The position numbers and the translations under genes were made by a program. Shown piece after piece: positions 38,461 to 48,412 of a stretch of 64,000 nucleotides of DNA. Within the stretch, counting starts at the first letter, position 1. The number at the start of each line of letters is the position of its first letter. Source of the stretch: Cyanidiococcus yangmingshanensis (taxonomy: Eukaryota; Rhodophyta; Bangiophyceae; Cyanidiales; Cyanidiaceae); contig VWRR01000016.1 of assembly GCA_013995675.1 (NCBI GenBank), positions 248,001-312,000 on the forward strand, written 5' to 3'. The notes under the pieces were generated by a model. The model saw nothing but the letters and a program-made list of their open reading frames with translations, searched no databases and had not been told where the DNA came from.

Positions 38461-39552
38461 ATGGAAGGTGTTGTTACAGAGGGGGACGAATGGTCCAGCT
38501 CTTTTTCTCAACATAGTGCGCAGTGGGAACGGAACGTTCAAGGTTCGTCTGGCGACCGTTGGGGCGTTGCCAATGGTGGTTTGGTTGAGCAGCTTCGAGC
38601 GCGACGAACGACAGAGCCATTTTATGGCGCTGGGCGAGCGACGCAGCGACGAGACGACTATGGGCTGTTGATCGATCAGGTACGGAAAGCGCGTCTGTTG
38701 GTGTCGGGTATTTTTCTGGTGCTGGCGGCGCTATCGTTTATCCCTATTTTTTTGGATCGAGACGTACAGCTTACTGCTTTGCTGGGCCTTATCATCTTTC
38801 TGACCGGTGTTCTTGCGCGGTTCTACGTTGGGTACTTGGGCACTGGGGACAGCCGCTGGCGAACAGGGAGTGCGAGTCGTCGTCGCACTCGGACGGCACG
38901 AGGACCAGTCTCCGGCTGGCGTTGGCGGATGGCCCTCGAAGCGCCGCCGCGCCACCTGTTATCGCCCCAGGAGCTACGATACGTCCAAATGATGCAGCGC
39001 CTTTCCCTCATTGACCGGGACTTTACTCCCCAGGATTATGAGCTTTTGCTTGAGCTCGATACCGGCAGCGCAGCAATGCAGCAGTTTCTGCACGGCGCCC
39101 CGCAAGATGCCATTGACTTGTTGCCCTGTTACACGTATAAGGAATGGCTGCAACACCGAAGCATCGGAATCGTTGGTGACTTTTCTGAAACAAAGCATTC
39201 TCATGAGAAGGAGTCACGCCAGGGAGGAACCGAGTCCGCAACGGAGACCGCGGAGACTGTCCAGCCCTGCAGCGACACCGGAGAGAAGGCTTCGACGCTC
39301 GCAATCACGACCGCAGACGTTGCTCGCCGCGACGATTGCGAATCTTCCTTATCAGGAAATGTTCAGGACACGGGCACCGAATCCAATGTACCAGATGAAG
39401 CGGAGGCTGTTTGCGTGGTTTGTTTAGATCTCTTTCAACCTGACGAGCGAATTCGCGTTCTGCCTTGTCTCCATCAGTACCATCAGCAGTGTATTGATCC
39501 GTGGCTTCGACAGCAAGCACGCTGTCCTGTGTGCAAATCCGAGATTCTCTAG
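38461..39552 (+). CDS. Membrane RING-H2 E3 ubiquitin ligase
   Basis: A 363-residue protein. A hydrophilic N-terminus is followed by two membrane segments at about residues 77-125 (LLVSGIFLVLAALSFIPIF, LTALLGLIIFLTGVLARFYV). A basic loop and an acidic serine-rich linker come next, then a C-terminal RING-H2 finger: CVVCLDLFQPDERIRVLPCL, HQYHQQCIDPWLRQQARCPV, CKSEIL. The cysteine/histidine spacing is C3H2C3 and all eight ligands are present. This matches membrane-anchored E3 ligases that use E2 enzymes to ubiquitinate endomembrane proteins; the substrate is unknown. The frame is intact and starts at the ATG at 38461. Confidence 0.8.
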   Translation: MEGVVTEGDEWSSSFSQHSAQWERNVQGSSGDRWGVANGGLVEQLRARRTTEPFYGAGRATQRRDDYGLLIDQVRKARLLVSGIFLVLAALSFIPIFLDRDVQLTALLGLIIFLTGVLARFYVGYLGTGDSRWRTGSASRRRTRTARGPVSGWRWRMALEAPPRHLLSPQELRYVQMMQRLSLIDRDFTPQDYELLLELDTGSAAMQQFLHGAPQDAIDLLPCYTYKEWLQHRSIGIVGDFSETKHSHEKESRQGGTESATETAETVQPCSDTGEKASTLAITTADVARRDDCESSLSGNVQDTGTESNVPDEAEAVCVVCLDLFQPDERIRVLPCLHQYHQQCIDPWLRQQARCPVCKSEIL

Positions 39553-39555
39553 CGA

Positions 39556-39950
39556 ATGCCATGGCCGGGCGATTCAACTACAGCCATGAGTGCGCGAGGA
39601 CGCACTCGACAGCGTTGCACCTGGAGTGATTTGAAGAATTTGCCCAGCATTGTCAAACGAACGTTCAAAACGAAATCACGCTTCGATTTCGTAGTTTTGT
39701 TTTGTGGAGACCAGTTGCTGCACTGGACAGCGTGTGCACGGCCTCAGAGCGCTCCACATACCTGAACCAATGGATAGAAGAGCATGGAATTTCCACCATG
39801 ACTCCACTGGAGCAACATGTTCTAAAGCAGGCGACCTCTTTCATCCAGATTATCGGATACCGGGATCCAGCACCTGTCGAAACTGACACAAGAGCGAGGA
39901 CTCTTCAAAGAATCGTCTCGGTGTCCTCGGCCTCATGGAATCATGTCTAA
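39556..39950 (+). CDS. Small unidentified protein, frame-broken
   Basis: An ATG at 39556 (or 39586) opens GRTRQRCTWSDLKNLPSIVK and RTFKTKSRFDFVV. The continuation WRPVAALDSVCTASERSTYL, NQWIEEHGISTMTPLEQHVL and KQATSFIQIIGYRD is in a different frame, ending at 39950. Joining them needs one base to be missing (or two surplus) around 39700, the opposite sense to most breaks here. About 125 residues, helical and soluble. It begins only four bases after the RING gene stop. No family recognised. Confidence 0.35.
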
Positions 39951-40862
39951 TCGATGAAATACTTTTCCAGGGCCCTTGAGAATATTTCATAGGTCACGCC
40001 AACGATCGTGCGCTGCTTCTGATAGAGGCATATCCGGCCCCAGCCATATTCATAGCCTGGGCGTTGCCAGGAGAGCGCATTGCTTCCACGGGGACCAGTA
40101 CCCAGTTCCGCATAGTCGTCCCACTCGGTCCCAAACAAGTCCAGCGGCAGTTTTCCATAGAGAATCTGGTGGACGCTGAACACAAGGGGTCGCCTGCCAT
40201 GAGTGTCAATCGCTTCCCACAGCGGTGGCAAGAGAGTCGGCTCCGGATCATCGAAACGAGCATGCTGGAGCACATCCTGAGACCACCAGGACGCTACACT
40301 GAAAAGCGTCTCACCTGGAAGACGCATAGCGAGTGCCGGAGCACTCGTGATCAGAACCTGTCTCCAGCCTACTGGATGCGGAACGTGGCTCCGTACAAAC
40401 GACGGCACGATCAGCTCATCATTCAGACGCGCTCCTGTCGGCAGCAAGGTACAGGAGACAAGGCGCGTGCGTAGCGGGTGCCGATCACGGCTGACCAAGA
40501 TAAAGAGGTGTCGAGCGACCGTGCCACTGCTAGAGACCAGAAAGCGCCAGTAGCGATCGCAAGCACGTAGCGGTGTTCGATGCTCTGCCGCTGTCGCCGG
40601 GAACGCAATCACGTCTTGCAAGGCGTAGAAAGGTGAAGGTACGGCAGCTGCTGGTGCAGGTTGAATATTCAAGTGGCTCGAACAAGTGCAGTGTAGGAGG
40701 CACGAGCGCGCTCGCCTCAAGCGGGTAGGTTGAGCCGCCCGAGAACGAGCACAAATCAATGGCTGCGAACCCAGGAAACTCGGCATCAGTACGAACATCA
40801 TCCTCATCATCATCGTCATTATCACCCTGAATACCAATCACGGCATTTAAAACCAGGAGCAA
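39947..40862 (-). CDS. Unidentified ~300-residue protein, frame-broken
   Basis: The minus-strand frame from 40862 gives an acidic run (GDNDDDDEDD) and AIDLCSFSGGSTYPLEASAL with PPTLHLFEPLEYS. The frame one base on continues QPAPAAAVPSPFYALQDVIA and FPATAAEHRTPLRACDRYWR, and ends with LPLDLFGTEWDDYAELGTGP and GVTYEIFSRALEKYFID at 39947. The PLEASALVPPTLHLFEP wording recalls Lon N-terminal (PUA-like) domains, and later blocks such as VGWRQVLITS are not decisive. The break lies between about 40640 and 40672. The 5' end has no ATG in the first frame. Overlaps the preceding plus-strand unit by four bases, tail to tail. Confidence 0.4.
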
Positions 40863-41287
40863 GCCGTCTTCATGTCGATCAAGACGAGCAGTGCCCCTCC
40901 TCTCGGCTTCGACTGGTCCACCTTAGCGACTTTGGTGCAGAGAATGTTCGCGTTACAGACCGCGGATCCGCCTCGATGCGCGTCACCGATACGAGCTTAA
41001 CATCTGTGCTCCAATAAAGCGATACGTTGCGGTCCTGAACAAACGCTGCTCCCAAGTGCAGCAGCAAAGAGCGCGCTCGATCCTCTTCGAAATCCATTGA
41101 GGAATGTGAGCGATGGACGCCCCGCTTCATGAATACGGAACTTGTTTCGACGGTTCGCCCTGCCTCTTGGCTCGTTTGGAAACCTTCGCGAGAACAACTC
41201 ACTGGATGCTAGGAGAGCACTGCTATTCAGCATTTGAACTTGAATGAGGTCCTGTCTTCGAGCTCGATCTAGTTACGTTTCACTTGG

Positions 41288-43724
41288 ATGCAGAGGCTTC
41301 AACGAGTACTCGAGCCACTTGTGTGCTGGCGTTCACGAACGTTCTTTGATCGTGGTGGAGTACGCTACCGCGGGCGACCGACGAGTACAGAGCTACGAAA
41401 AAGAGAACGTGCCCAGAAACGTCAGCACTGGCTAAAGCGCTACTGGTTACCGAAACAACGAGCAGCGGCGGCAGCAACAGCTCGAGAGAAGCACGTGAGC
41501 CGTTCTCTGGACAGTTTTGACTCAACTGGGGCTGGAAGCGGCAAGTCGGGCTCTAACTTACCCCCGCTTGAGAACTACATGTCGCTCTATCGACGACTGC
41601 TGCGCACGGAGGGAGCTAGAGGGCTCGTCGGCGGGCTCGACGTTGCGAACGTCGCTACTGACTCGGGTGCAACCATGAACGGAGTGTTGTCGGAAGCGCC
41701 GACTCGGGCACCGCATCCCGAGCGACACGAAGCTCAATTGGTTGATCAGCTCGACAGGGAGCCAACAAGGCTACAAGAAGTGATCGATACTGGCCCGTAG
41801 GCTTATATTGCTTACGACCATTCTACGAGGACGAGACCGAACGGACCCTCACTGGGGAAGGCACTCGAACTCGGTCGGTGCATCCTTCGTATCCAGCAGC
41901 TGCTCAGGCACGAGGCTTCAGACATGAAACTTGTTCAAGCGTTTGTCGACGAACTCGGAATGACGGATGTGTTTTCGACAGTTTACGCTGCAGCATCGAC
42001 GACGTCTCGGACAAGGCCTGCTTCGGATAACGTCGACACTGACCCGAGACGGACTTGGACGTTATCGGCGCCGGACAACACGTGGACTCAGACAAGCGGG
42101 AGAGACTCAGGAAGCATCCAAGTCGAGCGAAACCGAAGTGTTTCGCTGCGGTCATCGTCAGAGACGATGTTGGACGCCTTGAGTCGAGTGCTTGCTCTCG
42201 CGATGCTACGCAGCTTCGCTACCTTCAAGCAGGGGCATGATTTCTCCTCTACGACAGCTGTAGAGGCAAACCTCTGGACGCCGTACCTCCAGTTCCTTCA
42301 AAGACCCTCTGCGCAACAGGCAGATGCATTGATACGTGCCGACTTGAACAGCCTAGGTGCGTTCACCATCCTGATGACGAGCCTATCCCGGGCCCAGTGC
42401 GATGACGCAGCCATTGCTGTCTTCGATATGCTTCTTGCTCGCAAAGGGAATACGCTGGATGTGGTTGTCTACAATGTGGCGATGCGGGCTCTGGCCAATC
42501 TGGGCAAAGTCGAACGAGTGGTTCAACTCCTCGCGACCGATGCTGCAACCAGTTCCTGCGCACGCGTCGTCGACAGATGCAGTGCCTTCGATACAGCCAG
42601 ACTGGAACACCTGGCGATATGCAGTGGAAGGCCTGTTTACGACGCCGAGATGTTCAGGCTGCATGGACCATGTACAAGCAGGCGACGACTCATGATGCTC
42701 GCTCCAACCTGGACCGTCATCGGCGAGCACGTCAGCTGCTGGTGCACAACCGCCGCTTCATTTCCAACGGCAGATGGCGTATGCCCTAGCTCAGGCGGGG
42801 ACACATCTCTCCTTTGATGCAGATGCTGGAAGCGAAGTGAGCGTGCTGTGAAGACTTTGCCCGTCGAGACCTGGACAAACCGACACAATGAAGCGCAGTT
42901 GCAACTGAGGGAAGATGCCGTTTCAGCATCGGATCAATGGCCCACGCCATTGGCCTTCTATGCTGTTCAGGCCGTGCGAAAAGCCGCCCTGCGAGTGGTC
43001 TGGAGCCTTCCGACAGCAACCGCATCGCCACCTGCTGCTTCCGTAGCGACGAATAACGCCATCATTGAACTGAATTCCATCTTGGATAAGCTACAACAAG
43101 CGTATAAGGAGCCCATGCAGCGCCTTTACCAGATGCGAAGTGTTTTGAAGCGTGAACGAACACTATCGCCACTGCCAACACCACCACCACAACAAGAAGC
43201 GCTGGACTCGGTCTCTTCTCGTCAGCCGTTTCTCGATACCATACCACCCGAGGAGCTGTTTATCCAGGCGCGATGTGCACTTCGACAGGATGATATCGTC
43301 GACTGCCTTTTTAGCGCGTCGGGGTCTGTTGCATCATTCTCCTCGTTCCGAACAGGAGCATCTCCTGCATCCGATGCATGAGACTACCTGCGTAGCGATT
43401 CTGGAGATGGCCGCATCCCGCGGGGATGACGCGCTGGCACGAAAGCTATACGCTCTCCTGGAGACTCAAAACGTCAGAGCCAGGAACAACGAAGCAGCGA
43501 TCGTTTACCTGGCCATGGCGATTGCCAAATGTGGTCACTGGCAAGAGGCCTGGTCCCTTGTTCAGCGAGTCAGTGGCTTTGACCCTACCCGAAAGGCCCG
43601 TGACCAGGTCTGTCTGCGATATCTACTCGACGCTTGCCAAGAGACCAGCGCTCGGCAACGAATCCTCAATACGCTCGGTGTAGCGATTCGTCGCATTGAC
43701 GACTACAACGAAGAGGCCTCGTAG
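41288..43724 (+). CDS. Pentatricopeptide-repeat-like protein with many frame breaks
   Basis: An organellar RNA-binding PPR protein is suggested by SLGAFTILMTSLSRAQCDDA followed by DMLLARKGNTLDVVVYNVAM and RALANLGKVERVVQLLA. Further repeats read IQPDWNTWRYAVEGLF, DVQAAWTMYKQATTHDARS, and near the end VAILEMAASRGDDALARKLY, ALLETQN and IVYLAMAIAKCGHWQEAWSL. From the ATG at 41288 the protein wanders through all three frames with at least eight single-base changes (near 41775, 41855, 42545, 42650, 42765, 42846, 42890, 43308). Segments between them are free of stops and look coding, so the damage is recent or artefactual. The last break sits on the T5 run 43308-43312. An N-terminal basic stretch would suit organelle targeting. 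Confidence 0.5.
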
Positions 43725-44152
43725 ATTCAGAGCGGTGCTGGGGCCAAGATCGCTGCCTCTATGGACGAGTTTGTGACCATTGCCCGTCAAGGTTGGTTAG
43801 AGCTCGGTCTGTTATGCCTCGGCCAATCAATGCGTTTTCATTCATCGCGAAGGGCACAAGGAGACCGTCGTCAGTGCCTGTACTGGCCAAGTGCTACCGT
43901 CCGGCTCGGACCCGTTACGCGATTCTCGCTGCTACCCGTTTGTGTTTGTTGCTTTCCGCGCAACTGGTGTTGCCGAGGCATGGAAACGTCGAGGCACGTC
44001 GTGCCGTTTGCATGGGATGTGCATCATCGAGGTACTCATCCATCCGCTTGGCTGTCCTAGAACGCGTCTCTGAGGCCGTAGCGCGCCAAGTATGACAACC
44101 AATTGATGAAAAGCGACTGGACAGTTTCTTGTTCGTATTCCGAGCCCATGAA
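43725..44152. other. Convergent intergenic region
   Basis: Between the PPR gene and the nucleoporin gene stops. Two overlapping plus-strand frames of about 100 codons (43761-44060, 43793-44095) are open but have no recognisable features. Confidence 0.3.
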
Positions 44153-45611
44153 TCAGGTGGTGCTTGAAGAGAAGCCCCAGGCCGGTTGCGTTCGCTGCGG
44201 TTGTTGCAATGGATTCGGTGCTTGCGGACGTCGTTGCTGATACAATAGTGTGAACCAATCTCGTAGCGCCTGTAATCGTTCATGCAGCATGGCCACTGAT
44301 CCAGCGAGTTGTATGAGCAAGGTGTGCTCGTTGTGCAGGACATTTTGCGCTCGTTGGATGGTGTCGCGACGGGCCAGTTGCGAGTCCGGGTCACCCGAAC
44401 GACTCTGGTCGAATGCATTGCGAGCATCTGTTTCGTGGCGTTGGAGTGATGATATTTCCGTGGATCGTTCAGCGTTCATCGACAACAGATGCGCGATCTG
44501 GTTCAGTTTCTCTCGACAAAGCGAGGCCCTTTGTTCGAGCGCTGCAGTCACAGCCTCCATAAAGACAGACGGCAACCGCAAGGTTTGGAAAATTGGCGTT
44601 GGCAACTCGTTCGGATTCGACGACCAAGTCCAGGATAGTGACGAAGACGGCTGTGCAACCGTCCATCGCTCTGTCTTCACGCACAGACCCGTATCATGGT
44701 CACTGGGTCCCTTGTCAGCCAATGCGATGTGCAATGCCTCCTGTAGTGAACAGACATACTGCATACAACGGATACCTCCGTCTTTGGTTCGCTTCAGATC
44801 CGCAACGTCCGCACTGCTCATCGCCAGGGCCGTCTGCAGTGTCATGGTCTGGCCACTCAGTTCATCTAGGTGCTTCTGCAAACGAAAACTGACTCGGTCG
44901 TTCTCTTCGGGAATGCCGCGCTCTGCAAACCGTTCCATTTGCTGGCATAGCCGCTCCATCTCCTGGAGCTGCATGCGCAACGTAGGTGGCAAGTCTTCAA
45001 AGTTCATCCAGTTTGGCACAACGGTCGTACCTGGGCCTTGATTCGGTCCCGTTGCGGATGAGGATGGCAAGGATCCCATTGCGTTCATACTCGGAATACT
45101 CGTGTTCAGTCGGGACGGTTGGCTGAGGTTCGACGTTCCACCACCACCACCACCACCACCACCAGTGGCTGCACTCGTTGTCCACGGGGCCTGTTCACCC
45201 CAAGTAAAGTTGAGTGGCTTTGTGGCCTGAATGTTTGTTGGCGGCCACGATCCGCTGGGAGCATTTGGTGCAGGGCCTGGTGTAGAAGCAGCCCAGGTAC
45301 CGCTGCCGCCCATACCAGGATATCCGAAGAACGGTGTCTGCGCCGTGCTCGTTGCTGCTCCTGTTTGGGCAGTGGAGACCGGCAGAACTGCAGCTTGTGT
45401 ATTGTTTGATTGCACGAAACTCGAGTTGGTCATCGGACGCGAGTCCGACGCTCGCGAGCCAGTTGTATCAGTACTCCAAGGCGACGGGTTGGTGCCCCAA
45501 CCCAAATGACTCGTCCCAGCCCCTAGAGGCGGCGCATTTCCACCCAAGTTTGTGGATTGTGGTGGAACAAACCAACTACTTCCGGACGCTCTACTTCAAC
45601 GTGGGGTTCAT
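44153..45611 (-). CDS. FG-type nucleoporin, Nup58/Nup54-like
   Basis: Nuclear pore protein with an N-terminal low-complexity region (TPFFGYPGMGGSGTWAAS, TKPLNFTWGEQAPW), a polyglycine run of nine, and a C-terminal alpha-helical region of about 300 residues. The helical part includes WMNFEDLPPTLRMQLQEMER, LCQQMERFAERGI, LPSVFMEAVTAALEQRASLC, and HNEHTLLIQLAGSVAMLHER. Layout and helices resemble the Nup62-complex members Nup58/Nup54 rather than Nup62; the FG motifs are sparse. The main frame starts at a TTG; its first internal ATG is at 45433. An ATG at 45611 (MNPTL) joins the frame if one surplus base before the TAG at about 45596 is ignored, giving SRASGSSWFVPPQSTNLGGN. Confidence 0.6.
45135..45166. 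repeat. CCA/CAC triplet run coding for polyglycine
   Basis: Plus-strand CCACCACCACCA-type microsatellite; on the minus strand it encodes nine glycines inside the nucleoporin low-complexity region. Confidence 0.8.
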
Positions 45612-46274
45612 CCTCCTGTGAAGCTCGTTTCAGCCTCGGTTCTACAAAACGACTCGAGTGTCTTGGGTGTCAGGGCGTTTTCGCAACGATCCCTAACGTG
45701 CCCCGCTTCTCAAGCGCTCAAAACGAATGACAACTTGCTGCTCTTGATGATCGCTGTTGCAACCGGATTTGATGCCGCTTCGACTTGGCCAGTACAGAGT
45801 CGTCTTTGGGAGGCAGCGAACGAGTCGTTCGATAAGAACAACTCGAGCGTATGAGACTGCTCGAAACAATCCCGGTAGCCGCCAAAGAAGGAGTTGCTCC
45901 AACTGTAACCTTCTCACTTTAGCGCCTCTCGATGATTCGGTCTCTCTTGTACAGACTAGAGCCAAAGCACTTTTTAGGGAAACGTCTTGTCGAACGTCAA
46001 CACTTGTGCGTCGGAAGCGCTACCAACTTGTTCCGCTCGCCAGCGGTGACGAAACGACGTTTGTAGTGACTGTATCGACGCAGCGTTCGAAAACCAGAGC
46101 GTCTTTCCTGTACGAGACCCTGAACAGCTGACCAGCCTGGACATAGTCTGACAGAAAAATCAGTCTCTAGGGTTTCGAGTGCTTCTTCTCGACTCGAGAG
46201 AGCGTCTACAGTTACGAAACCGGAAACTTTGGGTTTGGTTTCAGTGCCTCAAGACTCGGACTTGCTTTTGATGA
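45612..46274. other. Divergent promoter region, nucleoporin / TPP carrier
   Basis: Open frames on both strands (45757-46131 plus, 45965-45693 minus) mirror each other, and neither is convincing. No RNA gene seen. Confidence 0.3.
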
Positions 46275-47292
46275 ATGCAGAGTGCCTCTTCAGGGAGACT
46301 GGAAGCGTGGAAAGATGTTCTGGCAGGGGCAGTTGCCGGTTGTGCGTCAAGGTTCGTTGTAGCTCCATTAGATGTGTTGAAGATTCGCTTCCAGCTTCAG
46401 AACGAGCAGATCGTGAGACAGGTCTGGGGACAAGGCCCCATGTCTGATTCGGGCAAGCGGTATACTGGAGTTGCGCAGGCAGTTAGGCGAATTGTTCAGG
46501 AAGAGGGCTGGACAGCACTCTACAAAGGTAACGTACCCGCTTTGGCTATGGTGGTTCCGTACGCAGCCGTTCAGTTCGGTACGTTTTATCAGTTGCGACA
46601 GTGGTGGAACCGTCTTCAACAAGCGGAGGTAAACGACGTTCAGCGATACATGGGCCCGACGGCTTCGGTTGTCTCTGGGGCACTCGCCGGTCTGCTCGCT
46701 ACCGTGGTGGTCTATCCGTTGGACCTCCTTCGGACCCGACTGGCCGTACAGGGTGAACCGCGACTCTACAGTGGACTGCGGCAAGCAGTACGAATGATCT
46801 GGGAGAACGAGGGCTTGCGAGGCTTTTACGCTGGTCTGGAGCCGACACTAGTGGAAATCGTACCCTATGTCGCGCTGCAGTTCTATTTCTACGAACGGTT
46901 GCGCTTTTTTAGAGCTCGACAGGTTATTGAGCGGCAGACTAGGTCCTCGTTCCATTCGATCGGAACATGAGGCGGTCGGAAGCACTGAGAGTTTCTTTAT
47001 TGGGGCACTTACTGGCACAGCTTCGAAATGGTGTACACTACCGCTGGACAATGCGCGGAAAAGAATGCAGGTTCAGAGTCTATTGGGTCACCAACATGTT
47101 TATCGAAACACCCTGGACTGTTGTCGGAAGATTCTCAAGGCTGAGGGTGTTGGAGGACTCTTTCGGGGAGCAGTTCCGAGTCTGTTGAAAGCGGCACCCG
47201 CCTCTGGAGTTGCTTTCTTCGTCTACGAATTGATGAAAAGGCAATGGCTGGCACCACAACGCGAAGTCGCTGCCCGCACCAGCGCGCTCTGA
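46275..47292 (+). CDS. Mitochondrial thiamine pyrophosphate carrier (SLC25A19-like), frame-broken
   Basis: Mitochondrial carrier with three repeats, closest to the thiamine pyrophosphate carrier. Repeat 1: VAPLDVLKIRFQLQNEQ then GWTALYKGNVPALAMVVPYA. Repeat 2: VYPLDLLRTRLAVQGEPRLY then LRGFYAGLEPTLVEIVPYVA. Repeat 3, in the next frame: SFFIGALTGTASKWCTLPLD, NARKRMQVQSLLGH, VGGLFRGAVPSLLKAAPASG. All three Px[D]xx[KR]x[RK] signatures are present. The first frame stops at 46968-46970 after two repeats; repeat 3 is one base on. The T6 run 46905-46910 is the likely site of a surplus base. A protein ending at 46970 would lack the third repeat and could not work as a carrier. Confidence 0.8.
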
Positions 47293-48412
47293 GACCGAAT
47301 GCTCCCGTTTCCTTGTCGAGTCGATGATCATGGGTGTCAGTTTTCCTGGTGGTCGCTGTAGTTATGGCGAAGACGCTCGCCCTACTAGAGACTATGCTTG
47401 TCATTGACCTTGTGCCTGTGCAAGGAGTCTGATACCCGTGTCGAGCGATACCCTTGGGATATCAATAGAACCGATGTCGTCTAGAGCTTGTTGCTCTCAA
47501 CAGGTTTGTGCATTGCTCCCATGTGGCTGTCGTAACCTCAACATCACATGGTCATGTTGCAGCAAAGTGTGAGCCAAAGGAAGCCTGACCCATCGAGACT
47601 GGAGTCTTGCCCAGTAGGTCGCGTTCCCGACTTGCTACGCCCCGCCAACGATGCAAACCGTACAGGCGCTGCTGGTTTATTGCGGAGAGTGGTCCGCGCT
47701 TTGTATAAGATGATGATCGTTATGATGGACATCGATCCAGCGAGGACACTGCTCCGCACGCTCGACATACCTTGTTTGATTCCTCCTTGAGCCAGTGCAA
47801 TGAATCACGAATTTGATCAAGATGTATCATATTTGAATTTGGATCATGACTGAGATGCTGCGTGCGAGTCTATAGAATTGAGAACGTCTCCCCCATTGTC
47901 GATATTCCCAATGCTTGCATAGGCCTTTCAGATTTGTTTTGTATATGCTGATCTGAATGTCGGAGAACGTCTCTCTCATTGTCGATATTCCGAAATCCCG
48001 AAACAATGTTGCGAATAGGTCTGGGCACATATCGATCGGGATCCAGTCCACCGCATACTTGGCTCGCTAGCGAAAGAATTCCGATAAAGAAAAAAAGCCA
48101 GTCTCTCTCGATGCCCTACACAGTGACCAAATACAATATGGGACTGCATCGCGCACGCTCTCAGCGCTGCTCATGCCACAAGTTACCAATACTCAGATCG
48201 TTTGCTCAGTGCTCTAAACATGACCACTCGGAGACGCCTTAGGACGGTGACAGCACTCCAAAACCACGCACAGTTACGGGATACGCCGACCCCGGACTCG
48301 AATTCATCGGTATGAAGGATAAAAGCAACTCACTTAGCGCACTGAATCTCGACGATGACCAGAGGCTTATACACCCATTCCGATATAGGTTTACACGAGC
48401 CGATCAAGGTCC
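47293..48412. other. Intergenic region with a tandem pair
   Basis: About 1.1 kb between convergent stops, relatively AT-rich in its second half. No protein-like frame. Contains the 29-bp direct repeat described separately. Confidence 0.35.
47880..47991. repeat. Direct repeat, 29-bp units 83 bp apart
   Basis: GAGAACGTCTC followed by CATTGTCGATATTCC occurs at 47880-47908 and 47963-47991, with two pyrimidine changes in the middle (CCC versus TCT). Confidence 0.8.
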
